DNA of 64,000 nt. Origin: Leucogyrophana mollusca. Taxonomy: Eukaryota; Basidiomycota; Agaricomycetes; Boletales. The notes beneath the pieces are model-generated. The model searched no databases and was not told the origin of the DNA. It worked only from the letters and a program-made list of their open reading frames with translations. A program made the translations under genes and the position numbers. Positions 34,075-45,877 of the stretch are shown here, piece by piece. The number at the start of each line of letters is the position of its first letter. Position 1 is the first letter of the stretch. The stretch spans positions 46,543 to 110,542 of the forward strand of contig MU266409.1 in NCBI GenBank assembly GCA_021014945.1, given 5' to 3'.

Positions 34075-37000
34075 GACTCTGCGAGTCTGGGGGCTATCTA
34101 GCTAGCTAACAGGTGATTTAGACATTTAGCCCCAAGTTCTGTGAAGTCTGGGGACCAAGGGAACTCACCTGGTACAGCACCAAATTGCTCAATGCCCTGT
34201 CGCGTGTTTAAAGTCCTTACCATGCGGTCGGAAATAGCCGGTGGGTGTTTTTGTTGACCCTGGCTTCACCGTGGATGGATCTTTGACCACCATAAACTGA
34301 CGATGCTCGTCTGACCGTTTGACCGCCGGTCTCTTCGTAAGTGCCCTTGGTACGCCCACATCGACAGCAAAAAGACCTGAATTGGTGTCTTCTACGAGTG
34401 CATCCGCAGGCCACGGAGCTTCCTGCGCCCTATCCGTGAAACATCTGATTCGGATGCGGGTGATGTGTACTTAGGTATGCAGCGGCGGTGCGCTCGAGGC
34501 ACCTTTTTTCATTGTCTGGAATGGTCACAATATCATATCTCATTGTGTCTATAGTAAGGGCGCGTTCTATGTATGTTTACTCCGTTAGCCCTGCCCGAGA
34601 ACCCGGATGCTCATGTCGAAGTGTTCTGTCATTTTCCTGATTCTGGGACCATTTCCGAGGACAGTCTACAACTCGGAAACCACCGTTCCGCCGACATCGC
34701 TGTTTACTTGCGGTGATATCGCCGCTGGGTTCATTCTGGTGTACGTTGCTTTACTGCGGATCCGCCGTTGTGAGTGGCCAACCTATCTGGATATCCTTCC
34801 AAATCAAACGATCTTTGTGTAGTAATCACTGCTGTGTCCGAAACGTCTCACCGATCATCCTATCATTGGCTAGCCCCTATCGTCCAGCTTAGCCTATTGG
34901 TTACTTGGTTACCGGGTGCAGCTGTCTGGTTTTCGCTAACTCGGTCGGTCAGATTTGCACTCAGATAGTAAATTTCTGGAACGCGCACATCTTGGCAATC
35001 ACACTTGCAAATATTTGCCCTGTCTGGTATGTACGAGCTTTTACCGAGGGAAAAGACCACTCATGCGTTCGCACGGGGTCGCACGTACACCTGTTTGGAA
35101 ACGCGCAGCTCAGGAACTGGGGTGCTGGCGCACTAACAGGCACCTGCATAGTGCATTTGATCATCCTGGACCGCCTAGCAAGCGCTCCCGGCGGCAGGGT
35201 ATGACTCGCACGGACACGCGAAACTGACCTCCTGGTCGTTCTAGTGCCAGCTCTCTCCCACCATCACCTTCGCGAACCCGACACAAGTGATGCCCGTTCT
35301 GAAGTAGGCCTGGGGAATGTCGGCCAAAACCAATGGTCAATTGCAGTTGCTATGCTACGTAACGCGCGCCAGAGCTACTAAAGTTGAGTTTGTCCGTCTT
35401 CTTGACGCACCTTCCACACGGGTACACAGATATATACAGGTGTCCATAACATGCATGTGGAGAGTACTTACAGGAATAGTGTGGGTCAGGGACGCCAGCG
35501 CTCTCTTCGCTTCTCTCATTGATTCCTTTGTTAGAATAGTTTGATTAAAGCCCCTGGTGGACAAATTGGAGCTGCGTCGTGGGCCTCTGATGCGTATACA
35601 TCGCCTTTTCGCCCAGACTTCTCAAATTCCCTCTTCTTGCAGAGCTGGTGAACCTAACGTTATCTCTTTGGCCACTTAGCGTGGTGGCCCCACTTGCTGG
35701 GCTTCACCCTCCGCGACCAATCGAGGGATGCTGAGCCGGATCACCGTTCCCCGTCCGATACGGACCCATCCCAAGCAGACCCCAAATGCTCGCCATCGCT
35801 CCTCAAGTCACGAGGATTTAGGCATCGACTTCTCGTAGCTCAAGCAGTCGCTTTGTGCGAAGCATCTTAATGTAATGGCCTACTCGGTAACTCGCGCCTC
35901 TAGTTCCCTTTCTCACCAGATTTCCTTAGGTCCAGGCGCTGTGACCGGCGGTACCGCGCCATCATGCATAATCATGTGAGTCCCCTTCGAGTATTTGCGC
36001 CTACGCTGGTTTCCGCCTTCGTAAGCAACCCCAAACACCTCTGATTGGTGAAACTCTCCCGATGTTCATTGGTACGTGCACAACCGGCGGGTACGGTTTC
36101 GCATTCTGCGAGCGTGACTTCATTTTGCAAAGGTCGATTCCCATCACACTGGTTGCTGGACCCACAAGCGAAAAAGTTTCGCTAGGTTCCATGTTGCTTA
36201 TCTCCGCATTCCATTCAACCCAGGAATATTAAATCGTACCAGTGCGACTTCAAGGGCTCACTTTACGATATTGGATGAATGCTCCCCAAAGTCGCATTCA
36301 GTACATACCCATGCCTAACTCATATTGCCCTAGAAGGCGAGAGTGGTTAGGTATCGTGACCGGGAGCGAAAGCTGAGACATGCTGTTCAGGTAATCATTG
36401 GTTGACTGGCGAATATTTCGTCACTTGTCAGCTCGGAACTTTGGGAAATGAGATGGCATCGCGTCCTGGGAGAGGTGCGTCAGTGGGCGACTTCTAAAGG
36501 GCCTAGACCAAGCTTACGTTGATCTCCACCCATTCTAGGCCGCCATCCGGCTTTCAGACATGGGATATGCTCTCATGTGCATGATCGTATGACGGCGTGA
36601 AGGTATCCATGTTGTCAAGCGTCAGCGTTGGGGCTTTGCTCCGATCTGGCGTTTCATTGTCCCGCTCTGCAGCCAGACCCTCGTGTGGTCCACGAAGTCA
36701 TCATTTCATTCAAAACGCCTACCACATGGCTGATTGGAATACAAGCGCGGCGAAACGGTACAAGCCATGGAAATGATGCTGCAGGGTCAAACTTCCAGCG
36801 GTCATTTCCTGCCACCCCAGCTCTCGCGACGGGCTTGTAAGAGCTTCCACTTCGAAGCGATTCCCCAACACCCAACAATAATACCACCACGCAACAACCG
36901 GCAAGGAACCATCCGAGATCGCGGTCCCATGTCATCCTCAAAAGGATTCAGTATGACGTAGTTTCTGTGGGAACCGTTCTTGCGGAACGGACCTGCCAGG

Positions 37001-37773
37001 ATGAGAACACGTTACGATCCGCGAGACAATGCTTCGAGAACTGCCGTTATCACTGTGCGTCTTTTCAAGAACAAGTACAAAAGGATCGGTTGTAGCGGCG
37101 GCATGAACGCCGGTCCTCGCCCGCTCATAACTGCGATCACTACCAATATTAAGGAGACGCCAACGCGAATACGCTTCCGAGTAAGCCCAAAGGGAAGGCG
37201 ACGCAAAGTTTCAAGCAGTTTCAGGAGATGATGTCGGTGGCGGGGAAGATAGGTCACGATCTGCCTCATGTTCGAAACTTCTGGACGTTCTTTCTCCATG
37301 ATGATGCTTTCGATGCTGGTGGGGTTGATTATCGGGGCGTGCAGGCAGCGTGCTGGCGTGGGGATACCCGATTTCATCGATAAAGTCCCAGGAAACTCGA
37401 TGAAATCCTCTTCGAGAAGGCCTAAACAAGAAGTGAATACATCATCCGATGGTATTTTTGATGCAAATATAGATCAAATTTTGCCGGAAATCTAATATTT
37501 TAATGGCTGTGCCGTCACGTAACATAACGCCTAAAGGGATTGATGTCACTGGTTTGGAGTCACAAAGCTCCCTTTCTTCTCGAAATCGGCACAAGGTGCC
37601 GCCTTATAAATTTCGACATCCATCCCATCCCTCTCCTTTTGACGATCCGATCCCCCCCACTCCTGTTCGTTGCTTATATACTGTTTCCTCCTTGCACTTG
37701 CCCTCTTGCACACTGTCGCCCTCCGCGTACCGCCCCCTTAGCCTCTTCCATCTATCCAACCTTCAGTTAAGCC
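34075..37773. other. Gene-poor interval of 3.7 kb
   Basis: No gene could be supported. Hydrophobic stretches appear in broken plus-strand frames at 34600-35200, and a minus-strand frame at 37012-37377 has a helix-like segment (VGVSLILVVIAVMSG). These could be remnants of membrane-protein genes, but no frame can be joined over more than one segment and no family motif is visible. No terminal repeats or transposase motifs were found. Confidence 0.4.
37605..37610 (+). promoter_or_regulatory. TATA-like element upstream of the 64-residue gene at 37774
   Basis: TATAAA lies 164 nt before the ATG. A second TATATA at 37675-37680 lies 94 nt before it. Either could serve; the flanking DNA becomes C/T-rich after the second one, as in fungal 5' leaders. 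Confidence 0.3.
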
Positions 37774-38103
37774 ATGCCGGGCGCAATCATCAGCAACGCA
37801 ACCAGAATCTGGGAACTCAATGTTTACTGGACTTTACACTCTCAATGCGGTGTATGGGATCCCAAAGGAAGAGGAGTAGATATCTGGGAGTGCATAAGGC
37901 CTCGTAAGCCACTTCGATGTTCCCTTCGTCTAACAATGAACTGACGCGTTGGTGTCCTCTAGACGATTCTACATCCACCACGCAGGTTTGTCGTGCTTTA
38001 TTCTTTTGTGCCACCGAGCCGCATCACGAGGAACTCAAGCTGACGCGTCCTTCATTTGCAGCCTCCTAACCCCATGTACTGGCGATACATCGCTCGCCGA
38101 TGA
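37774..38103 (+). CDS. 64-residue spliced small protein
   Basis: Exons 37774-37903, 37963-37985 and 38062-38103 join in frame to 64 residues. The protein begins MPGAIISNATRIWELNVYW, continues QCGVWDPKGRGVDIWECIRP, then a short polar segment from the 23-nt exon, and ends PPNPMYWRYIARR. It is unusually rich in Trp (five) and has two Cys. No signal peptide or TM is visible. Both introns have standard borders (GTAAGC..CTCTAG and GTTTGT..TTGCAG), and the pyrimidine-rich leader and TATA-like boxes support a real gene. I do not recognise the family. Confidence 0.5.
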
Positions 38104-41100
38104 CGATGCGTTGATGACCTGACATCGACATTCGTCTCGTCGAACGTCAGCTAGCCCTTAGCTAGAATCGTTCAACCCCGCCCATTTAACATATGGACAA
38201 ATCACTCGTGCGCCTCCATCGCGAGCGGCACCACATACCAACCCCTCCCATCCATCCGCGATATGGCTGCCGTCTCGCTTTCAGAGAGACACGAGGAAGA
38301 TTACGGGAACCGCGGTTCCCGAAGGAGACGAGGCAGGTTGACCATATGGCAGAGTTCCGATTCACGATTATATTCTTCTCACTACGGCTGGATCCTCCTT
38401 TGTTCCTTCGCATTGATACACATGTTATCATGGTTATTCAGGCATTCCTACATATTTCGCTGGGTTTTGGGTGTACCTGCATTTTATCCTATATCATAGA
38501 ACAGGATGTCACTGTTTTCAATGTACACTATCTCCCTGTCAATGTCTCACTCGTAATAATTATTGGTTTTTCTCTTGTCGTTGTGAGGGCCAGCCAGACT
38601 GCAGTTGGACATTTGTCTCCCACAACCCTGCCTGTTCCGTCCATCGACTTCCGATTGCTACTCGATAGATATGATGCAAAAACAAGTGTTATGTTTCCAC
38701 TCTATTCAAAATCGTCGCAAATAGAAATGACGGTGCCTGCGTAAGGAGGGCGTCCATCAACTTTGTACCTGGTGACCGTTGCCAAAAGACAGGCGGACGC
38801 ATCTTACCACCACCCTATAGCCAAGCAACGACGCTGTCTGTCCAGATGATCAGCGAGCTGCTTTGGAGACACTCGGACCTCGCAACCAGCCCGCGACAGC
38901 GGGTGCAGTCACGTTCTGGCTGTCTAGCTTGTGAAAGTGGGGGTCCGTTATCGCGAGGGCAACCTTGGCACCTACAAAGCGAGAGGGCGGGTCATTATCT
39001 GCGCAATTCCAGTCGTGGACAGTGAGGTAACGAGTCTGACGCCTGAGATCAGGTGTTTAAGGAAAGAAGCCTGACCGCGTCACTTGGCGAGTCGAACCCT
39101 GAAAGTTCTGGGGAACTTCATCAACTGTCACACAAAGTGCTGAATCGTTCACCCAGCAACGAGTAATAAGTACGTCTTATCCCAGTCTTCGTCATTCGGG
39201 GACACAGGCTCCGTGGGTCATAGTCTTCCTGATCAGTGTGGTGTGCATTGAACGGACTTCTGTCAGCACATCACAAGACTGTGTGCGGTCTCGCGTTTAT
39301 CGACGAGCGCCTCGATAAAACCGGGCTCCTGGGGCAGTTCTGATGTTGCGAGGATCTTTTTAAATGGTAATCGTGGTCGAAACAGGCACCAGGAATTTTA
39401 CGAGGCCGGTGCTAGACGGTCACCGTTTCAGTCAACCTTCTCGGTTCTACTTGAATTTACTGACCGGATCCCCACCTTAATTGCGCTGCAAAGCGTGGTC
39501 AACCAGATATTCCCCCGAAAGCCTGCAGCCCGCACTGTCCAACTCAGCGATTGCATGAAATAAATTAAAGGCGCAGGGGAGTCGATTTGATGATAGATGC
39601 TGTGTGCCTCCTCTTGGAATCGGTATCAGTAATGAGCACCGAAACAAACCATTGTTATCACGATGGCATGATCAGCTAGGATTAGCATGGTTCTCATTGA
39701 TCGAATAGCAGGCGTGTTAGCGTGCTGGCATGAGGTCACCGATCATGGGGAAGGTGCTCTTGAGGCTGACATATCAACGGCACGGCGGAGAGCGGCCTAT
39801 CGAGGTGAATGTGGTTCCCAAAAGATCACTATCTGCCTCCGATTTCTGGATAGTGAGGTACAAGTGCCCCCCCAGCAGGGCGTGGCCTATGAATAACCGG
39901 AACGCTTATCCGGCTGACGGGATCCCATACGTGATACAAGCGTTTTGTCTTTTGTCTGAGTATCTTTGGATCTATGGTTTCCTGGTGCCCGTGGGGGAGC
40001 CAGACTCACGGAGCTCATCCGTACATATTACGGAGGTGTTCGCGATAATATCCGAACCAGAATCAAGTTCGTTAACGTACAGTGCGAAAACTCTGTGGGC
40101 AAGGAATTCTATTAAAAGCGGAACAAAACCAGCAGCTATAGATAACTTACTCGCCGTGTCATACATAAAAAAAGCTTGGTCCTCGGAGAGTTAGTTTTGT
40201 CCAGCCAATGGAGACTTCAAATTGGGATAATTTCGGTCCGTCCAGCGGCCATTCAACATTGTTGCATGGGGCTATGTAAGTAAGCTTCTTGCTCAAGATC
40301 AAATATGAAGCTTGAAGGTGTAAGCGTCATGATTGCGGCATCAAGGATCACTCGGCGCGGTGGCGATGGACGCGAGGAGAGACAGTCCAGATGAAGCCAG
40401 TCATGATAGATGTGGGTCCATTGGTCTATCTGGGATCCTTCCTGAACTTCGCCTGGAGCTGGGGCGCAGCTATGTCAGTCCAGACATGTTGAACAAGCCC
40501 CATCGGTTATGGCTCTGGAGCCGCATGCCCCTTATGTGGCATGGTTTTCTAGCAAGGCCTGGAATAACGGTATAAGCAGAAGAGAGTTGTAATAGATTTC
40601 GCCGAACGTGTCAACACACTTTTTATATGTTGTATGGAGGTCACCTATTCAGAGCTCAAAAGCGTTCCAATCAATGGCGCGATAAAAGAGACCCATCGGA
40701 CTATCCCGCAAACTCGCATACGGCCAGGGTCAAGATGGTTTGGTGTGAATAGGTGCGCCATTCGACGTTATTTGTACAAGCAAGCTCTGCAAGAGAAGCT
40801 TCGCTTCGGCGACACCGTACGACAAGGCGTCGTGGTCATTGCAGGTAATCCGATGTACCGACGAACGTTTTTCTAGCTCCGGGATCCACTTTTAGCGAGT
40901 TTACTTCGGGTCGGGAAATGCATCCTCCCGACAGCTACCTCGCGCTCTAAAAATAATGCGATCGCAACCAACGCGGCAGATGGAAGAAAGACAAGGGCTG
41001 AAAAGCTTGGCTGCAGAACTTGTAGGTGATGACGTGTGCCGGATGGCAGTGGTCGGTATTTCCCGGACTAGACACTTGATATGACCGAGTCCGACGGAAT

Positions 41101-41439
41101 GCACGAAAGTTTGCCCCGAGTCGAGGTCATTAAAGGAGGCCACCTCAAAGGGGCCAAGCTGGGGAAAATATATAAATTCGGAGTGATGTAGATCAGATCG
41201 ACGGTACTCTGTCAGTAAGGTCTGCAAAGGAGCTAGATAAAAGCCTCATGACCTTACGGACCTTTAGAACACATGGAATGGAGCAGCTAGGCTACCAAGT
41301 AAAACCATCAATCAGAGAATATACTCAATGGATGTCGAGAAAGAGGGCCCGGAGTCACGTTAGGATATCCGCGCGTTGTGTCCGACTCGGAAGGGGCAAA
41401 CACCAGGCGCGAGAAGAAGCTATGGAAATAAATTCAAGA
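38104..41439. other. Gene-poor interval of 3.3 kb
   Basis: A 183-codon plus-strand frame (38193-38744) and frames at 39730-40194 and 40901-41227 are open but show no domain, and codon choice looks random. No transposon ends, tRNA or CRISPR-like array was seen. Probably decayed or non-coding DNA. Confidence 0.4.
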
Positions 41440-42885
41440 CACTGACCACACCGCTTGCGCCGCTACATGTGGAATTTGAGAAATCTAAACCAACGAGTTT
41501 GAAGTTCGATATCACTGGGACAAACACCAACAGACGCCACAGATCCAGAGATTCAACAGGTCCAATAGAATGGCAGAGAGAATGAAGAGGCTGGTCTGGG
41601 AAGTCGGATTTCTCGAGAAAAGAAAGGAGGAGACGGGGATGTCGGGCGGACGCGGCATCACCTGAGGGATACAGAGGGGTGATCAAAAGCCCTGGAATGT
41701 TGGATGGTGTCCAGGGAACCAGAGATGGCTCTATCACCGGCGAGATTCGTGTTTGTAGATGGCGAGGATCCAAAAACACGTACAACACACATTCACTTCG
41801 CAAAAGAAATGGGCAACGATGATAGAAATCTCGAGAGATTGTACCTATCTAGGCACGGATAAGAGAACATAGATGCTAGGACCGCGGTAGTCGTAGCACC
41901 CTGGGCCGCTCGGTCAGGATCGGCGGATAACAATACATACAACGTACGTATTCATGGAAGGGAGGATGAGCGGGGCATCAATGATCAGCCGTGGCGTAGT
42001 GCGGAATGGGGCTTGCACTGCAGTAAGGCTATCACCGTTGAACTGCGCCATTACCCTGCCGAGGCCTTCGAGAGGGGAAGGGGAAGCCAAGCCACTATTG
42101 ACTGCAGGTCAATGTAAGTGCTTGGCCCGGACGAACGATAAGGCAGCAGCACTCGCATCCCTGGATTTTCTTCTCGTTGCTTTCTGGGGGGGAACACCGA
42201 CTGAAACGACCGCAGGTCAACGCCAGGAGTCGGGCCAGGCTCTTGATGTTTGTCCATGAATAGTCGCGAGTACGAATATCAGCCAGCTTCGCGTGTCACT
42301 TACGCTTGGAACAGCCTTCTTGATGGCCCTGCTACACCCTTCGACGTGACTGCAAAGTAAGTTCAATTTCAAACGAGACTCGCGAAAAAAAGGGCGCCTC
42401 TCATGTGAGACAGGGCCGGTGGTGCTCTTCGAGAAGCGGATTGAAACGAGGGCGTGAACGGGCATGCCGTTGGTGTCAGCTGGCTTGGTCGCCGGAGCAG
42501 TCTTCGCATTTGCCTTCTTCCGTCTTGCCAACCAGGCACTCGACGCTGCGATGGAACAAAATCAGATGGTGGCTCACACTTTACCAACGCAGCTTACCGA
42601 ACACTGTGGACGCCGTGCGCCCAAGGCCCGACACAGCAGAGGAAGCTCGGAAGGTGTCGTTCTCCTTGTTGTCCCTGCATGGCGAAAGGGTTTTGACGTC
42701 CCCTGACAGTGTACGCTGCCGGTTGCGTGCCCATACAGGGATCTGGTACACACCAGGCTTCGCACACGTTCCGATGACGAGATGGACGTGCTGCTAGTTC
42801 GAATGCTGAATATCCCTGATGCATGGGACAACAGCTTCCAGCATCATGCGCGTGGCCCTCTTGGACGACAATGGGGACGGTCGAT
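41440..42885 (-). pseudogene. 5'-truncated, inverted copy of the coiled-coil/basic protein gene at 56232
   Basis: Reading the reverse strand from about 42885 to 41440 reproduces, with many substitutions and indels, the plus-strand DNA from about 56620 to 58150. A segment near 41954-42055 shares almost every base with 57605-57712 (both read back as FNGDSLTAVQAPFRTTPR, then IIDAPLILPSM). The copy lacks the first 130 or so codons of the coiled-coil exon. A TAG at 42794-42796 replaces a sense codon in QHAEQQ, and a single-base loss near 42535 (GCC for ACCC) shifts the frame after the second splice acceptor. Homology continues past the last recognised coding exon, so the duplicated unit was a DNA segment, not a processed mRNA; intron sequences are retained. 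Confidence 0.75.
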
Positions 42886-43301
42886 GAAGTGGATGTGATT
42901 GGTTACCCACAACGGTGCTGTGCATGGATGATCGACTGGCTCCCGGTCGTCGATCACAGGAATGCAGAGTTCCAGCCGCAAACGGGGCACGATTAGTGGT
43001 TCCGCTTTGAAATTCTTCTGCACGAGTGTTTCGGCATTCTAGCATTCGCGAGGCTTCGAGAAATCGTAGAAAAAATGAATGATATTAGTGGTTGTTGACG
43101 TACTAAGCAATGGAATCGTGAAAATATTGTTACAAGTGGTGAAAGTGACCATTAATCGTACAGATAACTCTGACGAAAATAAAACGATGTCCGAGCACAA
43201 CCTGGAGATACCAATATTGTGAGCCGATGGGATTCATTCTTTTCCTGAAACACACTTACATTACATGAGTAGCGTTTGCCAGTCCCATCCTCGTGCACAC
43301 A
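42886..43301. other. Spacer between the pseudogene copy and the F-box gene
   Basis: No coding or repeat signal was recognised. AT-rich near 43070-43200. Confidence 0.4.
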
Positions 43302-44708
43302 CTATGGTGCAACTATCTTCAGCGAAGGCAGCACTCCAATATAGTCTGAAAGGTGTCCATGCGAGATTCTGTTTCGTATCGTGAGGCGCTCGAGCGGACA
43401 GCGGGATCTGACCAGCATAGCCATAAACTGCGAATGGGGCCAGGGATCCCTCTCACGGTGACAAAAGCATATGTCAAGCTCCTGCAAGGCGGGCAGCGAC
43501 AGCGCATCGAACAGTAGGTCAAGGGCTGCCTGTATTGTCTTGATCTCAAGACGACGGATAGTCGGGTGTACGATGCTACCCAGTGCCAACCCACGCAAGT
43601 CAGGGAGCTTGGACTCGTCGGCCGAGACGCATGAGATATTGAGCGTTTGGAGCTGCGAACAGAGCTGGAGCAGTTGCAGAAACACTGAGCTACTGAAGAG
43701 AGCGAAGTGGATGCTCAGCTCGGTTAGCTGTGCCCAGGGCAAGCTGAACGGGTCAAGGGAGATGATACTGGAGCGGAAATTCTGGAGGGATAGAGAGCGC
43801 AGGCGAGTGGCTGGTCCTGGAATGACGATGGAGAAGGCTTCAACCGCACGTGTTGTGAAACCTGTCATCTGCAGACGCTCCAGTGATGGCACTACATCCA
43901 AAATCTCCTGCAAGGGAGGACCGTGCAGCCATAAATCAGCACACTGGGGGATGTATGGACATAGCCATTTCAAGGCATGGGACCTCTCCTTCCCGCGAAG
44001 CTGGGCGATATCCATCTCGCATATTATGCGAATGGAAAGCGGGACACTCTTGGCCCTCGACAGCCAAGCCTCGTAGAGTGCCCGCGAATGTCCACGCAGC
44101 GCTTTGTCCACAGACACAGTGATCGAGGACCATAGTCTCGGGGTCGAGAGAGCAACTGCCCTCCACCGACGACACACCTTCGTTAGAAGCATTGGAGAGG
44201 ACAATGGCAGTGGTGTTGGATACAAGAAAGCTGGGAGACATCGAAGGAATATCTCCCCGAGGATCTCGTGAGGGACTCGATGCACGGGGGCCGTGAGCGC
44301 CTCGTGGTGCTGTATCGAGCGTTGAAGCTGCGCCCTGTTATCATCAAGTATGGTTTGAATAGCACACAGTCGCTCGGAGGCGGCTTGGATCAGAACGAGC
44401 TCGTGCTCGATAGCCGTGACTTGTGCCTTCCGTTCCCGAATCACCGCACGGACGCTCGGGATGTCTGCAAGTGCAGGAGCGTGGTTGGCACCGTGGCAGT
44501 GGATGAAAGGTGTGCACAAATCAGGGAGCTGTTAACACAGGTTCAGTCAAGCCGACGCGCAATCATCGCTGAACGTGTCTTACCGACAAGAGTGGAGACG
44601 ACTGACGAGAGAACATCTATGTCAACAGTGAAGCTAGGAATCAGATGTTGGACCGCTTACCAAAAGATGGTTCAGTAGGTCGACGACTGAGGTCAGTGAG
44701 GCGGACAT
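43302..44708 (-). CDS. F-box protein with N-terminal coiled coil and leucine-rich C-terminus
   Basis: Member of the large Agaricomycete F-box family, expected to recruit a substrate to an SCF ubiquitin ligase. The main exon is open from 44528 to the stop at 43302. It lacks an ATG at its 5' end; two small upstream exons in phase 0 supply it (ATG at 44706-44708, MSASLTSVVDLLNHLL, then a possible 33-nt exon), giving about 435 residues. The order is typical: a helix (IRERKAQVTAIEHELVLIQ) with heptad spacing, then the F-box core APVHRVPHEILGEIFLRCLP, the CRRWRAVALSTPRLWSSI element that follows it in this family, and irregular Leu-rich repeats to the end. It stops soon after VLPSLKIVAP, where many relatives continue, so a last exon may have been missed. 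Its substrate is unknown. Confidence 0.82.
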
Positions 44709-45429
44709 TGTTTCTTAAGAGACGATACCAGAAAGTTCAGTGATTGGGGTCAAGTAAGAGTGCAATGCTCCCAGTGCATGCCTTGGGCCACAGGGCATGG
44801 TCTGTGCATTGACAGGTCGAGATTGGCCTAACGGTGTTCGCTCCAGCTGAGAAGACCGTAAAGGCCACGACTCGGACGATTCTGATGATGGCAGTGCTCC
44901 ACGACTTCGAATAACATCCGAGTCCTATGATAGCAGCCTACGTCTGTGCTTACAGTAACTCATAGTCCTCAATATTGCACTCGAACTACGAATCGTCAGG
45001 ACCCATCCATTACTTGCAGGTTATGAGCTTGGCTTTGCAAGTGTGGGGCAAAATAGCTGTTTTCTGTCCCATGACCTCGGATCTTGGACACGGAAGCGAA
45101 CTGGCGGTTATTTAGCATCAAGCTGTGACATGCCGCATGGCGGCCAGCGCGTTTCTAACACGGTATGTATGTAGGTAAATTCCTCCACGTCCAATCAACT
45201 TCAACTTGATACTTATGAGCAAGAGCTGACATGCATTTACCTCAGCCAGAGGGGACACGATTAGACGCGCTCGCGAGGACGGAAAGGCTGATCAGATACT
45301 ATTATTCAGGGTATCCCATGAAGGTAGAGCAAGGAACCACGTTGAAAAGTGAACAAGTCGCGGACAATGAGCGCGATGTAAAGTATATTATGTATATCGA
45401 CTCGATGTCCTTCAACGCCTCCAAGTCTC
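44709..45429. other. Intergenic
   Basis: 5' flank of the F-box gene and 3' flank of the secreted-protein gene. Nothing recognised. Confidence 0.45.
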
Positions 45430-45877
45430 TCAAGGCGAAGCGCACACGCGTCCGTCGGGGCAGCAGCCGACTCTCGTGCTTTGTTCGTTCCTCACGCAAT
45501 AGTACCTGGGATCCAAGGCCGTTAGCTTTGACTTCAATAGTGATACTCGACGCGACTGGACACGTACCCCGGGTTACAGCAGGCATTGAGGATGCAGCAT
45601 TGTCCATTGGTGCGGCAGCACCTGGTGGGGGATCCACGTTAGATCTGGTATTCAGCGTCAACGCTGGAGGTGGAAGAACTCACCCGCCATCGGAACACTC
45701 CATGTAACCACTGGCGCAGCTGCGCTTCACCCCAGCAAAGTTGGCATCAACGGGGGAGAAGCCCCGGGCATCGACACGCTGCAATGCCTCGACCAAGTCT
45801 GCCGTGGCCTCAGAGGGAGCGGCCATCACGGAGACGGAGAGGAGGGCGGTGATGATAATGAAAGCGTTCTTGAACAT
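45430..45877 (-). CDS. Small secreted cysteine-rich protein (107 residues, 12 Cys) with Kex2-like site
   Basis: Three exons (45684-45877, 45568-45621, 45430-45505) join in frame to 107 residues. The first ATG, at 45875-45877, starts MFKNAFIIITALLSVSVMAA, a clear signal peptide. A propeptide of about 30 residues follows and ends GVKR, a Kex2-type dibasic site, after which the mature part begins SCASGYMECSDG. All 12 cysteines lie in the mature 54 or so residues, with four adjacent pairs: GGCCRTNGQCC, NACCNPGYYC and GCCPDGRVC. Paired Cys spaced like this recall granulin or knottin-like folds; this is a resemblance, not an assignment. Agaricomycetes secrete many such proteins, some in development or host/substrate interaction. 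Each exon border falls between cysteines. No role is proposed. Confidence 0.75.

Noticed and set aside
38193..38744. Open plus-strand frame of 183 codons
   Set aside because: No recognisable motif, no start context or splice support; length alone can arise by chance in a 64 kb window.
39060..39130. GGGTTCGACTC-like sequence on the minus strand suggesting a tRNA T-loop
   Set aside because: No matching acceptor, D or anticodon stems could be formed around it.
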